A DNA stretch of 64,000 bases from Aristolochia californica (lineage: Eukaryota; Streptophyta; Magnoliopsida; Piperales; Aristolochiaceae): the NCBI GenBank assembly GCA_029961685.1, contig JARWKL010000001.1, positions 50,501,062 through 50,565,061 of the forward strand. Direction: 5' to 3'. Numbering within the stretch: position 1 is the first letter of the stretch; each line of letters starts with the position of its first letter. Both the position numbers and the translations under genes were made by a program. Of this stretch, positions 33,161-45,200 are shown in pieces. Below the pieces are notes generated by a model that worked only from the letters and a program-made list of their open reading frames with translations, searched no databases and was not told where the DNA came from.

Positions 33161-34740
33161 AGCCAATTAGTTGAGTCACCGTCAATGGCAATCCAAACTA
33201 TCTGATTGGATTCCGAAGATGAAAGTTCAATGGAAAAAATAAGTTAATTGAGTGACTAGTATGAGCACCAAATTAAAGTGAGTTTATTTCACGTCCCATC
33301 TCTATGAAGTAGTTGCTCAACTACACTAGATATGAGGTTGGTATAATACCTTAATGATATTGATGCTATTATAGTAGGGTATAGCGTTACAATATACCTT
33401 TAGGGATATCACTAATGTGAGTGTAATAATGGGGTCGTAGTCTAATAGAGAATTAAGCTTGTTCCCTAAAAGGCTTTCACAAAACAAAACACTTATGCAT
33501 GGTTGTAACATACAACGTGATGAAACTCACATACAAAACTAACATTTAGTTGCTTTAGTATTCTCAAAGCCTATATATAAGGTCTAAGTTCAAGATTCGC
33601 TCACTTATGATTGGTATGGGTAGTAAAATTACCAACTAGATGAAGGTTCAAGGCCAAAAGACACCTATCATCGAAAGCTATAATGTATTGATTGCTCGTA
33701 CCTTTAATTTTAAATTATTTTTTATATCATTTGTCAATTTTTAAATTTCAAAAAAATGGTGGGGAATGCTAAGAGTTTTCTTTATTGGAAAGGAAAAGGC
33801 ACGTACGCACGAGAGAGACTCATGCACATGTGCATCCTTGGTAAACTTCTAGTCCCACATTGCTCTCAGCCATGGGAAGTAAAGGTTCTTAATGAATCTA
33901 CAATCTCTCCTCTTTTTTATCGCGTGTGAGACACACGCATGCATGGGGGGTGAGGCACCCATGTGTGCATGTGTGCGTGGTCTTACATGTGATTGTACCT
34001 ACCACACATATACACATGTACCCATGTGCATACATGTACACATGTGGGCCCTCCATGTCATACATGTGACACGTGTGGGGCTAGACAAGTACAAGCCTTT
34101 ACAAAATGATTGACTATTAGGATGAAGTGGATCATTGCAGTTGAATAAAAATGGATACAAATTGAAACTATTGGATGTGCGATTATAGATCTAGATGGTG
34201 AGATCAGCCTTACAAATCACGAGAGAGGTTCTATTCACAAGGGAGGTTCTACAAAATTTGTTGGAGAGCCTAGTAAATAGAGATGAAGGATGAGATTGAA
34301 AGAAACAAGGAAGAAAATTCATGCTCTTGTGTGACCTTAATGTTCTTGAAAAACTCTTAGTTCTTGAGTGTTCTTGAAAGAAACAAGAGGAAAAAGACTT
34401 TAGTCTGATCCAATTTGAGCAATCAGAAAAATCTTGTTGAGTTCATGGGCCCATCTTAGAATTGTGCGCATCTAAGAGGGTATATGGTCTGTTGTAATTT
34501 GAGGAGGGCAAGCATCCGATGAACTTTAGGAAGCGAATTTTTTTCGAAGATAGTGAATGCACGCCTCAAACCTATTTAAGGTATCATTTAATTAATTATT
34601 TTTATGTGATTGGTGAAGTGGTTCAGCAAAGAATATGTTTGGCATCAATTTTACATTATTGGATTTATTGTGTTATTTATCTCTGTGACTGAATTTTTTT
34701 TTCCAACTTGAGCAACTTACATGCCAAAAGTAGAAGCCGG
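33161..34740 (+). repeat. 3' untranslated region and probable 3' LTR of that copia element
   Basis: After the RNase H remnant comes about 600 bp of non-coding sequence, then AATGGTGGGGAATG (about 33756-33769), which resembles the polypurine tract of SIRE-like copia elements. An LTR would start near 33768 at TGCTAAGAG. Its right end is not clear; similarity to a typical LTR fades near 34740. The stretch 33950-34080 is full of CATGTG/CACATG palindromes. Confidence 0.45.
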
Positions 34741-36380
34741 AACATCACCCACTAAAGAATAGGAGCTCTTCCCCCCTTCTTTGGTCTCAAAACCTTGTTA
34801 GAACTCCTTTCATGTTTTTCTTCCTAGGATTTTTAGTACTTCTTTGGTAATAGTAGGTTGAGTGTTTACTAAAATGGAAATATTATATCCAAGACAAACA
34901 ATACTGTTTATGATAAAGAAATGGAGAGGCTTTTAGCTTAAAAATCTCTTATGCTTGTCGAGAGTCCTTCTTTTTCCATAAACATAATTTTTCTCCAAAT
35001 TTGGGCAAGATTTTAGCTATGTTGGAGTTAATTTGTCTCTTTGAGCAAGATATTTACACTATGTAATCGATCAATACATTTAACTAATTTAAAAAATAAA
35101 TACTATTAGTTGTCTGCTATGTTCTTTTATGTAGTTTATAGATATTATGATACTGAAGTTTGATAATATGTACTTCATGGTTACCATATGCTCTATTTAG
35201 GTTCTTTTTGTAATATTTGATGTGAGCTATTGTTTTGTCAATGGCAAATCTTTTTTCCATTAATGTAGTTCACTTGTTTCATGTGTGTGTTTGGTCCACC
35301 TGAAGTGCAGAATCATGAGGATTAATATAGTTTTCTTCATTTATTTGTACACATATTGGTAGAAGGTTTGATGTAAGCATTTCATAAGGCATTCTCAATA
35401 TAGTTTCTTATTAATTTTTTCTACCAAATTATGTCCTTTGGAGAGAAGTAGCTATTTGTCTTGAATCCTTTCCACCCGATAAAAAAAATAAAAAAGTTTA
35501 GCCTTTTCTACAATCTTTAAATTTTAAGTGATGAAATATTTATTAAAAGTCTCTCTAGTTTCTTTGTGTAAGCAACATTAGTTGAGCCTAACTCCTCAGT
35601 GTCCTATTAGCTAAACTGCTAGAGGTCTTCTATTGAACAAAATAATAGTCCTCCATTAAGCATTCATTTAGTTTGTGAATGTTCCACAATTTTCTTTTTC
35701 TACATCCAAAAAGTATAATTATTTTCTCTAAATGCAGTTTACATTTACTTGCATTCATCGACTTGTTTTCCTTTTGGAAACCCTAGTACACTTTAGTGGG
35801 TAAAACTTCTCATTACATTTTTTATTTGAATGATTTTTATATAATTAGAAAATCTCTTGCTCAATTTCACATTTCTTTTATAACACTCAATTGATCATAT
35901 GTCCATCCCATCCCATGCAAGTAAATTTTTTTACCTTCAAATGTAAGTGTAGCCAAGAATCCTCCATACTTAGTAGTTGAGTCTAAATTTTCTTTTCTTT
36001 CATTTTTGGTTATCTGCCTCATATATAGGTTTCTTAAAACTCATTCTCAGTTCAAGAATTCTAGAGGTCTTGAAGCTTCGATAAATGGAAAGAAAACTTA
36101 TATGCAATGGACTGATGTTAATGAGCGGATCACTAGCCTTGAGCAACTAAACCCCTTGCCCTATCCACCAACATATATTTCCATCTTCTCTATTCCTTTT
36201 ATGTCTTATCCATTGAAAATTACGTACATATATCTTACATGTAGATATCCATTAAATTAGTGTCAACTATGATGAAATGTTCTCACCTTTAGCCAAGTTC
36301 AACTCAGTATGTTTCTTATTATCACTTGCAGTGACTAGACCAAATATCTTATTTGCAGTTAGTGATCTTCAAAAGGATGG
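34741..36380. other. no gene or element recognised
   Basis: AT-rich, with only short open frames and no coding similarity that I can see in either strand. A frame at 36006-36260 has no recognisable motif. Confidence 0.4.
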
Positions 36381-36387
36381 CATAAGG

Positions 36388-36700
36388 GTGTGATTATGTA
36401 AGATGATGTATGTCTACTTATGTCTTTTTTTTCATAAAACTTATAGCCCTAAGGGCATTGTAATAATTAAAAACCTCTTTCCATAACTATAAATAAGAAC
36501 CTCGAGGCATGGGGTAGAGCATCAAACCTCTCCTCTTCTCATAATTCATCCCTAACCTATTCTCTCTTTTACCAAGAGCTCTCTCCCTCTTTCTCTACCA
36601 GCTATCCCTCTCTTTCTCCTCTCTTCTCCTTTTTTTTTCTCTTCTTCTTCCTCCTCTCTTTCTCCACCACCTCGATCGAGGTCTTCCACCATGGAATCCT
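36388..36700 (+). repeat. LTR-like stretch with TATA-like box and long pyrimidine tract
   Basis: A segment with CTATAAATAAG near 36487 is followed by GAGCATCAAACC and about 150 bases rich in CT (36520-36675). This is the layout of a plant LTR or promoter with CT-rich leader. No partner LTR, primer site or gene is visible, so it may be a solo LTR. From 36700 to 37365 nothing is recognised. Confidence 0.3.
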
Positions 36701-37365
36701 AAATTTTACAGATAACAAAAAAAAAAAAAATTGTTCATGTGGTGTGTACATGTTATTACTCATATCAACTTGCTTTTGTGCATGATATTTTGATTACATG
36801 CACAAATTAGTTTTAAAGTTGTGTTTTTTTGTTACTTAGTTGTGTATCTTATACATCATCACTTCAAAAATTGTGCTCTCCACCAAAAAAGTTGTACTTG
36901 GTAAAATTTATTAAGTTCAACCGTTATAGTCTCCCCAAGTTTTTCAAAAAAAAAAAAGGTCACATCCTAGAATTCGTTTTGAAATAAGAGTATTGCATAG
37001 TCGCCTCCTTCCAATTAAAGTTGTTTTCCTCTAGTATTTCTCTCTTATTTTCATCACTTCAGAGCAATTATATAAACCTACTAAAGATATTAACCAACTA
37101 TATAAGTAATTAATCTTCTACTAAGTATCTTACAAAATCAAGTCTTTTACTATATCTATACTAAAGAAGTACAATCAATCTATCTTTGTAATAATTAAAT
37201 GACAATGCTAATAATTAACATAAATAAGTGATTAGTAACCGAATACCTTTTATTTGTATCATTTCCATTCAATAAATCATTTGTAGATAAATTAATAAAT
37301 TTACCTAAATTCTTAAATAGGTTAAAAGTTCGTTGTATTGTATTATATAAAAATTAAAATTAAGG

Positions 37366-37420
37366 GAAAATTATGAATTATATGTTATTTGATGTTAAAT
37401 CCACAATTCATAAATTAAAG
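37366..37420. repeat. left arm of an inverted repeat flanking the Harbinger fragment (right arm about 38527-38590)
   Basis: The plus-strand segment with AATTATGAATTATATGTTAT and GATGTTAAATCCACAATTC is about 85% identical by eye to the reverse complement of 38527-38590, just beyond the Harbinger end. It suggests that the fragment lies in or beside another inverted-repeat element. Confidence 0.6.
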
Positions 37421-37552
37421 CTGCCAAATTTATGATTTATAGTCTTTGAGATTATTACAGTACATAACATAGTATTCTATTATGAAGAAACATAGTTGTT
37501 CATTAAGCTAGAAACAAGGACATTTTTATCCAAAAGATTCTAAATTATGAAT

Positions 37553-38533
37553 TTGAAGATAGCAATGATAACGATGGTCTTGTGGATGAAGATAACCAAT
37601 CAACAAACATGCCGAGACTGCATGCATTAAAATCCACAAGAGCCTCATAATTTTGAGATTCCATAGTGACTAGCATGTGGAATGATTATTAATGGTTATA
37701 TCTTATTGCTTTTGAACATGTATTTTGTCGTTCATATGTACTAAACTATTAAGTTGGTGATTTTAATATTAAATGCATGAACTCATTGTTATATTCCAAG
37801 GCATAAATATTTACTTTATGCTGTAAATTGTGAACTATTACTAGTCACTTGATTCATTTTCAAGCATGTTTTTTAAGTATTAATTATATATATATATATA
37901 TATATATGTTATTAATAATTTATATGAGTTAATTAATAAAATAAATATATTATTTTATTTATTATATTTATTAATGGTTTTACTATATTAAATTATAAAT
38001 TTAAGACTGGTAATTAAAATATTGTTAAAGAGAGAATTTGATCAATTATTTTGGTTCAATTATCCCATTTTCATAATTAATTAAACTAATCATTTTTAAT
38101 TTTGTAACAATATATTTATTAATTAATAGTACATAAAAAATATATTGTGTTATGGATTAAATAATTTATTTATTTTATTTTTTATTACTGTATTAAATTA
38201 GTGATTTTTAATGTTAAAATATATCTTATGTTATTAAAAAATTTATTTATTTATTTATTATATTCACTTTTGTTATTTTTACATATTTATTTATTTTTTA
38301 TAATTTATTATAGTCACACATAATTATTATATTATTTTATAAAAAGTTACTCATTCTCTTGTTTACATCATATTTTTCATTTTGGGATACTAACACTAGA
38401 ATTAGTGTTCCGGTGCACTTGAACTCGTCTATACTAATACCCAAAGATGAGTTGAAGTTGAAGTTGAATCAATTTATTGCATTGAATTTGAAGTCTAACT
38501 TCAACTTCAACTTCAATGTTGAGTAACCCCCCC
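37553..38533 (+). mobile_element. PIF/Harbinger terminal fragment (transposase C-terminus to right terminal repeat)
   Basis: It starts with the degraded transposase C-terminus (DSIVTSMWND near 37655-37685) shared with 11940-11985. It runs through the AT-rich subterminal region (37860-38350) and the GTTACTCATTCTCTTG and CACTTGAACTCGTCTA segments shared with 19100-19200 reversed. It ends in the terminal repeat CAATGTTGAGTAACCCCCCC at 38533. The left end is missing. Confidence 0.78.
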
Positions 38534-39211
38534 AAGAATTATGGATTTAGCATCAATTAATATATAATTTATAATTTTTCCTAAAATAATGAATTTTCGA
38601 GTAAAATTGTCCACCTAATTTTCAAGGTGGCACAAGTAGAAGTCAATGTGGGTTCGACACCATTTAATGCCATCAATAGCATCCCAGATAACCCCTGTTT
38701 CCACATTTTTTTTTTTAAAATAAAAGTACCTACAAATTTTTATTCTTCAGATATCAACATGTTATATTTATGATATATATTATTTTGGACGAAAATATCC
38801 CTATTTCCTGCCTACTACTATTTGATAACATAAGATTATAATATTACATAATATAGTATTCCTCTACAGAAAAATGTCTACAGTTTTTAACCTACCGAAG
38901 ACATTTTTTTCCTAGTTTATAATAAAATACTATATTATTTACTACCATAAAACTTTATTAATTAGTAAATAATAATTGTATTATTTTATAATATATTATT
39001 ATATTATGCACTCTCTATATCATGGAATAGTTAGACCAAAAGAATATTTATAATAAATATAATGTCTTTAACACACGAATTATGTCGACGGGATTCTTTC
39101 ACGACTTCCGGAGCTTTTGAAAGTTGATACAAGTACATCTGACTTAGGGTTCTCCTCTTGCGCTTTCCCTGCAACGTTTCGTCTGGTTTCTGCATCGCGA
39201 GATCCTTAGTC
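38534..39211. promoter_or_regulatory. upstream region of the succinate-CoA ligase gene
   Basis: An AT-rich 680-bp stretch. The last 200 bases before the start codon include TATATCATGG near 39014 and TATTTATAATAAATAT near 39043, either of which could serve as a TATA region. The transcription start cannot be fixed from sequence alone. Confidence 0.35.
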
Positions 39212-42200
39212 ATGGCGAGAGGATTGTTGAACAAGCTCATTTCCAGGACTCTTTCCATAACCGGAAAGTGGCAGCAGCAACAGATTCGGCACCTTAACAT
39301 CCATGAATATCAGGTTTGCTAGACCATTGTTTTAAATTATGCATTGGTTTTTGCATCTATTATCTGGCATGGGTTTTTCTTGTGTCAAGCAAATAACATT
39401 TCTTGTACATTTCTCAACTCTTTTTCTGGGCTTGTATCGCATAAATCTGTCCTAAGGCTTGAATTTGTTGTATTTTTGTGACCAAATTGCTATTTATCTT
39501 ATTTGTCGTAGTTTTCTTTATTCTTCTATTTCACTAGCCATGTCCGATCGGTTGAGTTAGTTTTGCCGAACCGGCTTCTCGGATTATACTGTATACTAGT
39601 CGAATAATTTCCCCACGGATTTATATAGTATGTGATAGCTATTGGAAAAGTGCCTTTCAAATTACTTGAGTTGGTTTTTTCAATTATCCTGTGGTGTTAT
39701 TTTGGAGCATCCTTTTTTTTTTTTTTTTTTTTGACCTCTTGAATTGGTAGCATCAATTCGTTATTGACTTTGCCACATCTTTCGACAATTTCTTCCATTG
39801 ACTGCAACGTGCCTGGCAACCAGGGCGCTGAGTTAATGAGCAAATATGGAGTAAATGTTCCAAAAGGCGTTGCTGCTTCCACGGTTGAAGATTTGCAGAA
39901 AGCAATTAGAGCTTCATTTCCCAGTGAAAAGGAGGTATACTTCTTTACATTTCACGAACTGTCTGCATATATATCCTCTCTTCTGGGTAGCTATGATCTG
40001 TACAAATTTAGTTATCTAACTGACTGGCTCACAGGATCAGATAAGGATCAATATATTATATTTTCATGGTTTAGTGCAGTTGGTTTTTTTTTTTTTTTTT
40101 TTTTTTAAAGATGTATTTATATTAACAAGAGAAAATTTACAATGTAGTGCAGTTGGTTGTTAAGAGCCAAATTCTTGCTGGTGGGCGAGGATTAGGGACC
40201 TTCCAGAATGGTTTTAAGGGTGGAGTGCATATAGTCAAAGCTGATGAGGCTGAAACTGTAGCCGGTATTACAGTCTCTTCACTCTGAATATTATCCTTCA
40301 ATTTATTATTTATTCTTAGTATCTTTAGGAAGAATATTCTTTGATGCAATATCTAAGTCTTTTTATCAGGTAAAGAAATTGTCTTTCCTAGTTATCATCT
40401 TTTATTTCTTTGAAGTGCTTTTTTAGAAAGAAAAAAATCTTTGAACTGTATTCCATGTCATATTAGCTTACATGTTTGAATTTTTTGACATTATTTTTAT
40501 TCCTGAAAATATTTATTGAAATATTTTTATTTTTTATTTTTTTCCTAATTGCAATCTATGTCAGAATTACTTGAGCACATTTGACTTTAGACTTTTATTT
40601 CTCTATATGCATGCCCTTATCCCACTCTCAATATTTTTATCTTGCATTTCATCTTTCTTTAAGCAAATCTCAGTTTCCACTAATTTTTTATGGAGTCCAT
40701 ATTATAAATTTCTGTTGAAGCGTTCAATGAACTCTATGGATGAGGGATCTGAACTCTGAAGAGTCATTAGTGATACCTTGAAAAAAAAATTATTGATGTT
40801 ATTATCTGCTTTTCTTAAATTATGATTTTATTCTACTTGAAAATTCCTATCATTATATGCGTGCTTAATTTGAGTGCTTTCTTGTACTTCATAGGGAAGA
40901 TGCTAGGGCAAATACTTATCACCAAGCAAACTGGACCTCAAGGGAAAGTTGTTAGCAAGGTTAGGTGATTTCTACATTTTCCTTCAGTTTTTTATTCATT
41001 CCTGAGTTTCAATGAAAGGTTTTGGCTATATCATTCATACATCTTCATTATAAGTAAATCTAGCGGGAGGGAGGGAGGAGTGTAGTGGTGGGGTTGAATA
41101 GGTTTACTAAGATAATTTAAAATTTAAAATTTAACAAAACTCAAGCAAACACATCCACTACACCAAAATTTTACAGTGGTTCACAATAATATTTCAGATT
41201 GCTACTCCACTCCTAGGGAACTTATGTCGTGGAATTGAAATGCCCACCATGATAAACCAAATGACATCTACAACTTTGAACATTATTGGTCTGTTTACGA
41301 TACTTACCCAAAACATTGGGACTTGGCCAATAGCTCTAGGTACAAGCACCTAGACCCAAAAAGGATTTACAAAATTACAACAAGTCAACCTACTCAGATT
41401 GACTTAAAATCAAGAAATACTTGCTTTAAAATACCTCTTAATAGGCAGATATACAGTTGAAAGCAATAATAAAGTTACAATAGAGATTTGTTGGTGAAAC
41501 TATCAATTTGATCAGCTACACTATTATAGATATAAAACAAAGATCAATTGATGCTAATCAAACTATAGAAGTTTTGATTTGAAAACTAAAGGCTCACCAA
41601 ATAGTAATAAAATCTTCAAATAATTTTGAGAAAGTATTCAATAGTGGTTTACAATCACTATTTCAGATTGCTACTCAACCCCTAGAGAACTTTTGTCCTG
41701 GAATTAAAATGTCCATTATGAAAAGCCAAATGACATCTACAACTTTGAACCTTATTGGTCTGTGTACAACACTTGCCCAAAACATTGGGACTTGGCCAAT
41801 AGCTCTAGGTACAAGCACCTAGACCCAAAAAGGATTTAAAAAAATACAACAGGTCAACCTACTCAGATTGACTTAAATTCAAGGGATACTTGCTTTAAAA
41901 TACCTCTTAATAGGCAGATGTACTGTTGAAAACAATAATAAAGTTACAATAGAGATTTGTAGGTGAAACTATCAATTTGATCAACAACACTATTATAGAT
42001 ATAAAAGAAAAATCAATTGATGCTAATCAAAATAGAAGTTTTCATTTGAAAACTAAAGGCTCACCAAGTAGTAATGAAAACTTCAGATAATTTTGAGAAA
42101 GTTTTCAATAGTGGTTTACAATCAGTATTTTAGATTGCTATTCCACTCCTAGGGAACTTTTGTCCTGAAATTAAAATATCCACAATGAAAAGCCAAATGA

Positions 42201-45200
42201 CATCTACAACTTTAAACCTTACTCGTCTGTTTACAACTCTTGCCCCAAAACATTGGGACTTGGCCAATAGTTCTAGGTACAAGCACCTGGACCCAAAAAG
42301 GATTTACAAAAGTACAACAAGTCAACCTACTCAGATTGATCTAAAATCAAGGAATGCTTTAAAATATATCTTAATAGGCAGATATACAGTTGAAAGCTAT
42401 AATAAAGTTACAATAGAGATTTGTTGGTGAAACTATCAATTTGATCAACAACACTATTATAGATATAAAACAAAGATCTGGAGCTTGCCAAGTCTGGAGC
42501 TTCCTTACAATTTCTGGTTGTTAGGGAATTGTTCCCTGTCCCTCTGTATTTCTTTGTTTTTTGTTAATATATACATCCTTTTAAAAAAAATAGATATAAA
42601 ACAAAGATCAATTGATGCTAATCAAAAAAGAAGTTTTGATTTGAAAACTAAAGGCTCACCAAGTAGTAATGAAAACTTCAGATAGTTTTGAGAAAGTATT
42701 CAATAAATGTAAAAATAAGTTAAGAAATACTTACCTCAAAACTTGAATAGAGACTCTAATCTCAAATTTCAAATTCAGGCACTTTGAAAATCACTTGAAT
42801 ATGACAGAGAGGCTTTAGAACTTCTATGGATGAAGTTGTTATAAGGCTAGAAATGAATTTGGTGTTTATAGGAGAAAATCCAAGTTAAAGAAAACTAGCT
42901 GTTGCAAAAAAAATCTTATTCTTAGCTCTTTTAAAAAATCTTTGAAAAATAATTCAATAATTATGAATAAATAGTTATCAAATTCTCCTAATGCTGATTG
43001 TCATTTTGATAGGTCATTTTCATGAATTGGAGACCTATAGCCAAAGTTTTGGCTTTTGGAATATCATGAATTTCCATTTTTGTAGCTTGGGGTCGAATCC
43101 TCTGCTTTGGTGTTGACTCATTTATGCTCCAACGGCTATTTTGACAGTTGATCCACTATCTGACTTGAATCCAGTATCATCTGTTTCCTTCCTGTTCAGC
43201 AGCTTTGGTTTGGGTCGAATCCATTTGATGTAGTCGACTCCTATATATACATTCTTCCTACAAGGGTTGACTCCTTAAATAATTCAAAACTTATAACTCA
43301 AGTTCAAATCCTTGTTCCTTGCAGTTGATTGTATGGGGTCAACTTCTTCCCTATGGGGTCGACTCCTTCTAGTGATTTTCTGAAGCTTGATTTGAAAATC
43401 AGGATTTCTGAGCTCGACTTATTGCTTGTGTACTTGACTCCATATGAGTATGGATTCGACTCCACTTCTTTCCAGCTGTTGCTTCCGACAACTTTTCAAA
43501 CTTGTTTTGCTGTCATTTTTGTCTGCGTTCGGCTACTATACCATGTGCTTGACTCCTTAAACATTGGGCTCGATTTCAATTATTTCTTGAAGTGTTAGAT
43601 CTTGAATTTTTGAGTGCAGTGGGCTTCTTTTTCCTAATGTACTCGACTGCTTCGATGTGGAGTCGAGTCGTTTTTATTAAATTTTCAACTTGAAGTCCAA
43701 CTGTTCACACTTAAAAGTTAAATCATTTAAAAAAAAAAGTAAAATCATCAAATGGCTATGCTTGTTATCATCAAAATGTAGGTACTTAGAGAGGTCTATG
43801 AGTTTCTTCTTCCTCACTTTGTAACCATGGAAAATTTTGGAGTTTATTTCATCTAGAGAGAAAGAGAGAGAGAACAAGAATCAGGATGTACAAGATGCTA
43901 GGTGGTGGAGCTGAGGTGATTGTCTGACTGCGATGCGAGAATCTTAAACTTGTTTGATGTCAAGAGGTCTAATTTCTATAAGATATTACAGTGGGTCTCT
44001 AGTGGCTTTTCACTCTACTGTGGCATCTGCCTTGTGCATGTTTAGATGTACAGGTATATGTCTTTTGGTGTTTTATATTTATATATCTATGAATTAAGAC
44101 ATAATTTTGGACAACATCATAATGATTAAGACTGACAATTTTTATTCTGCCCATTAGAAAAAAAGCAGTGTATATTCTGCTATTTTGGAAGGCAAGTACA
44201 CGAACTTTCGAATGAGTAACACATTCAGAGGCCAGAAATAAAAGATGATTTTTATTAAATACTGGCCTTCACAAAGTACCATAGAAATTATTTGGAAAAA
44301 GTAGAACCAAGAATCTCTGAGAGAAGGTGATGAATATTGCATTCACCTTGTTAAGCTATTTAGAGCTGTTTATTTATTTAAGAATAGTAATAGCTTTTGT
44401 TGAGAAATTCTAGCAGCCCAATCTTATTGTACCCACTGGTACTTTGGGGATGGAACTAGTTCCAAAACTACAAAGGGTGGGAGTTTTCGGCATCAAGGAG
44501 CTGCTGGGAGACACCTTTGGCTAGTGGATTGGATTGGTTGTTGGCTGATCAAAGTACATGCTTCCATTCAACTTACTATTTCAGACACAAATCAAATGTC
44601 ATTGATCGAGTATCCCAGCCTTCATGGAGTGGCAGACTCTTTACCCATCCATGAAATGATGTTAGCAGAACCTTGTTCTATGACAACTGGGCCTGTTAAT
44701 ATCTTGGCGAAAAGCTTAACTTCTGCCAGGAGAGCTCTACTTCCAACTTCCATTGATTCACATTCTCCTGCAGGTCTAAGAAGACCAGAGGGAGGTGTCT
44801 GAAAGGTCCCTAATGGCTTTACCAATGCCTTGAGGGCCTGAATTACTTGGGGAGGAACCATCAAAATTCAGTTTTAGCCATCCAACTGGAAGGGCCTGCA
44901 ATGGGGTGTTGCCCAATATTGCATGATCTTTGAAGCTTCGGATTGTTCTCTATTATCTTCTATTTTCAAAGCTTAGGATTGGGAGCATTTGCTTAGGTGA
45001 ATTGGCCCATAGAAAACTGGAGTGAATCATGGATTCAATGGTATGGCCGAGAGAGCTTGAAGAATAACTACTGCTGCTTCCCTTGAGAGGCCATCTATAA
45101 TGTTGAGCTAAGAACTTTGAGAAGCACTGTGGAAAGCACATTTGTATCCCAAATTTGCACGATTGCTCCCTAGATTGAGGTTTCGAAGGGACAAAGGAGG

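Noticed and set aside
39697..39882. Minus-strand frame over exon 2 of the succinate-CoA ligase gene
   Set aside because: Antisense of a confirmed exon, with a poly-lysine tail from a T-run in the intron.
43080..43240. GGGTCGAATCC-like sequences as tRNA B boxes
   Set aside because: No matching A box, acceptor stem or cloverleaf around them; they belong to the repeated GTCGACTCC word cluster.
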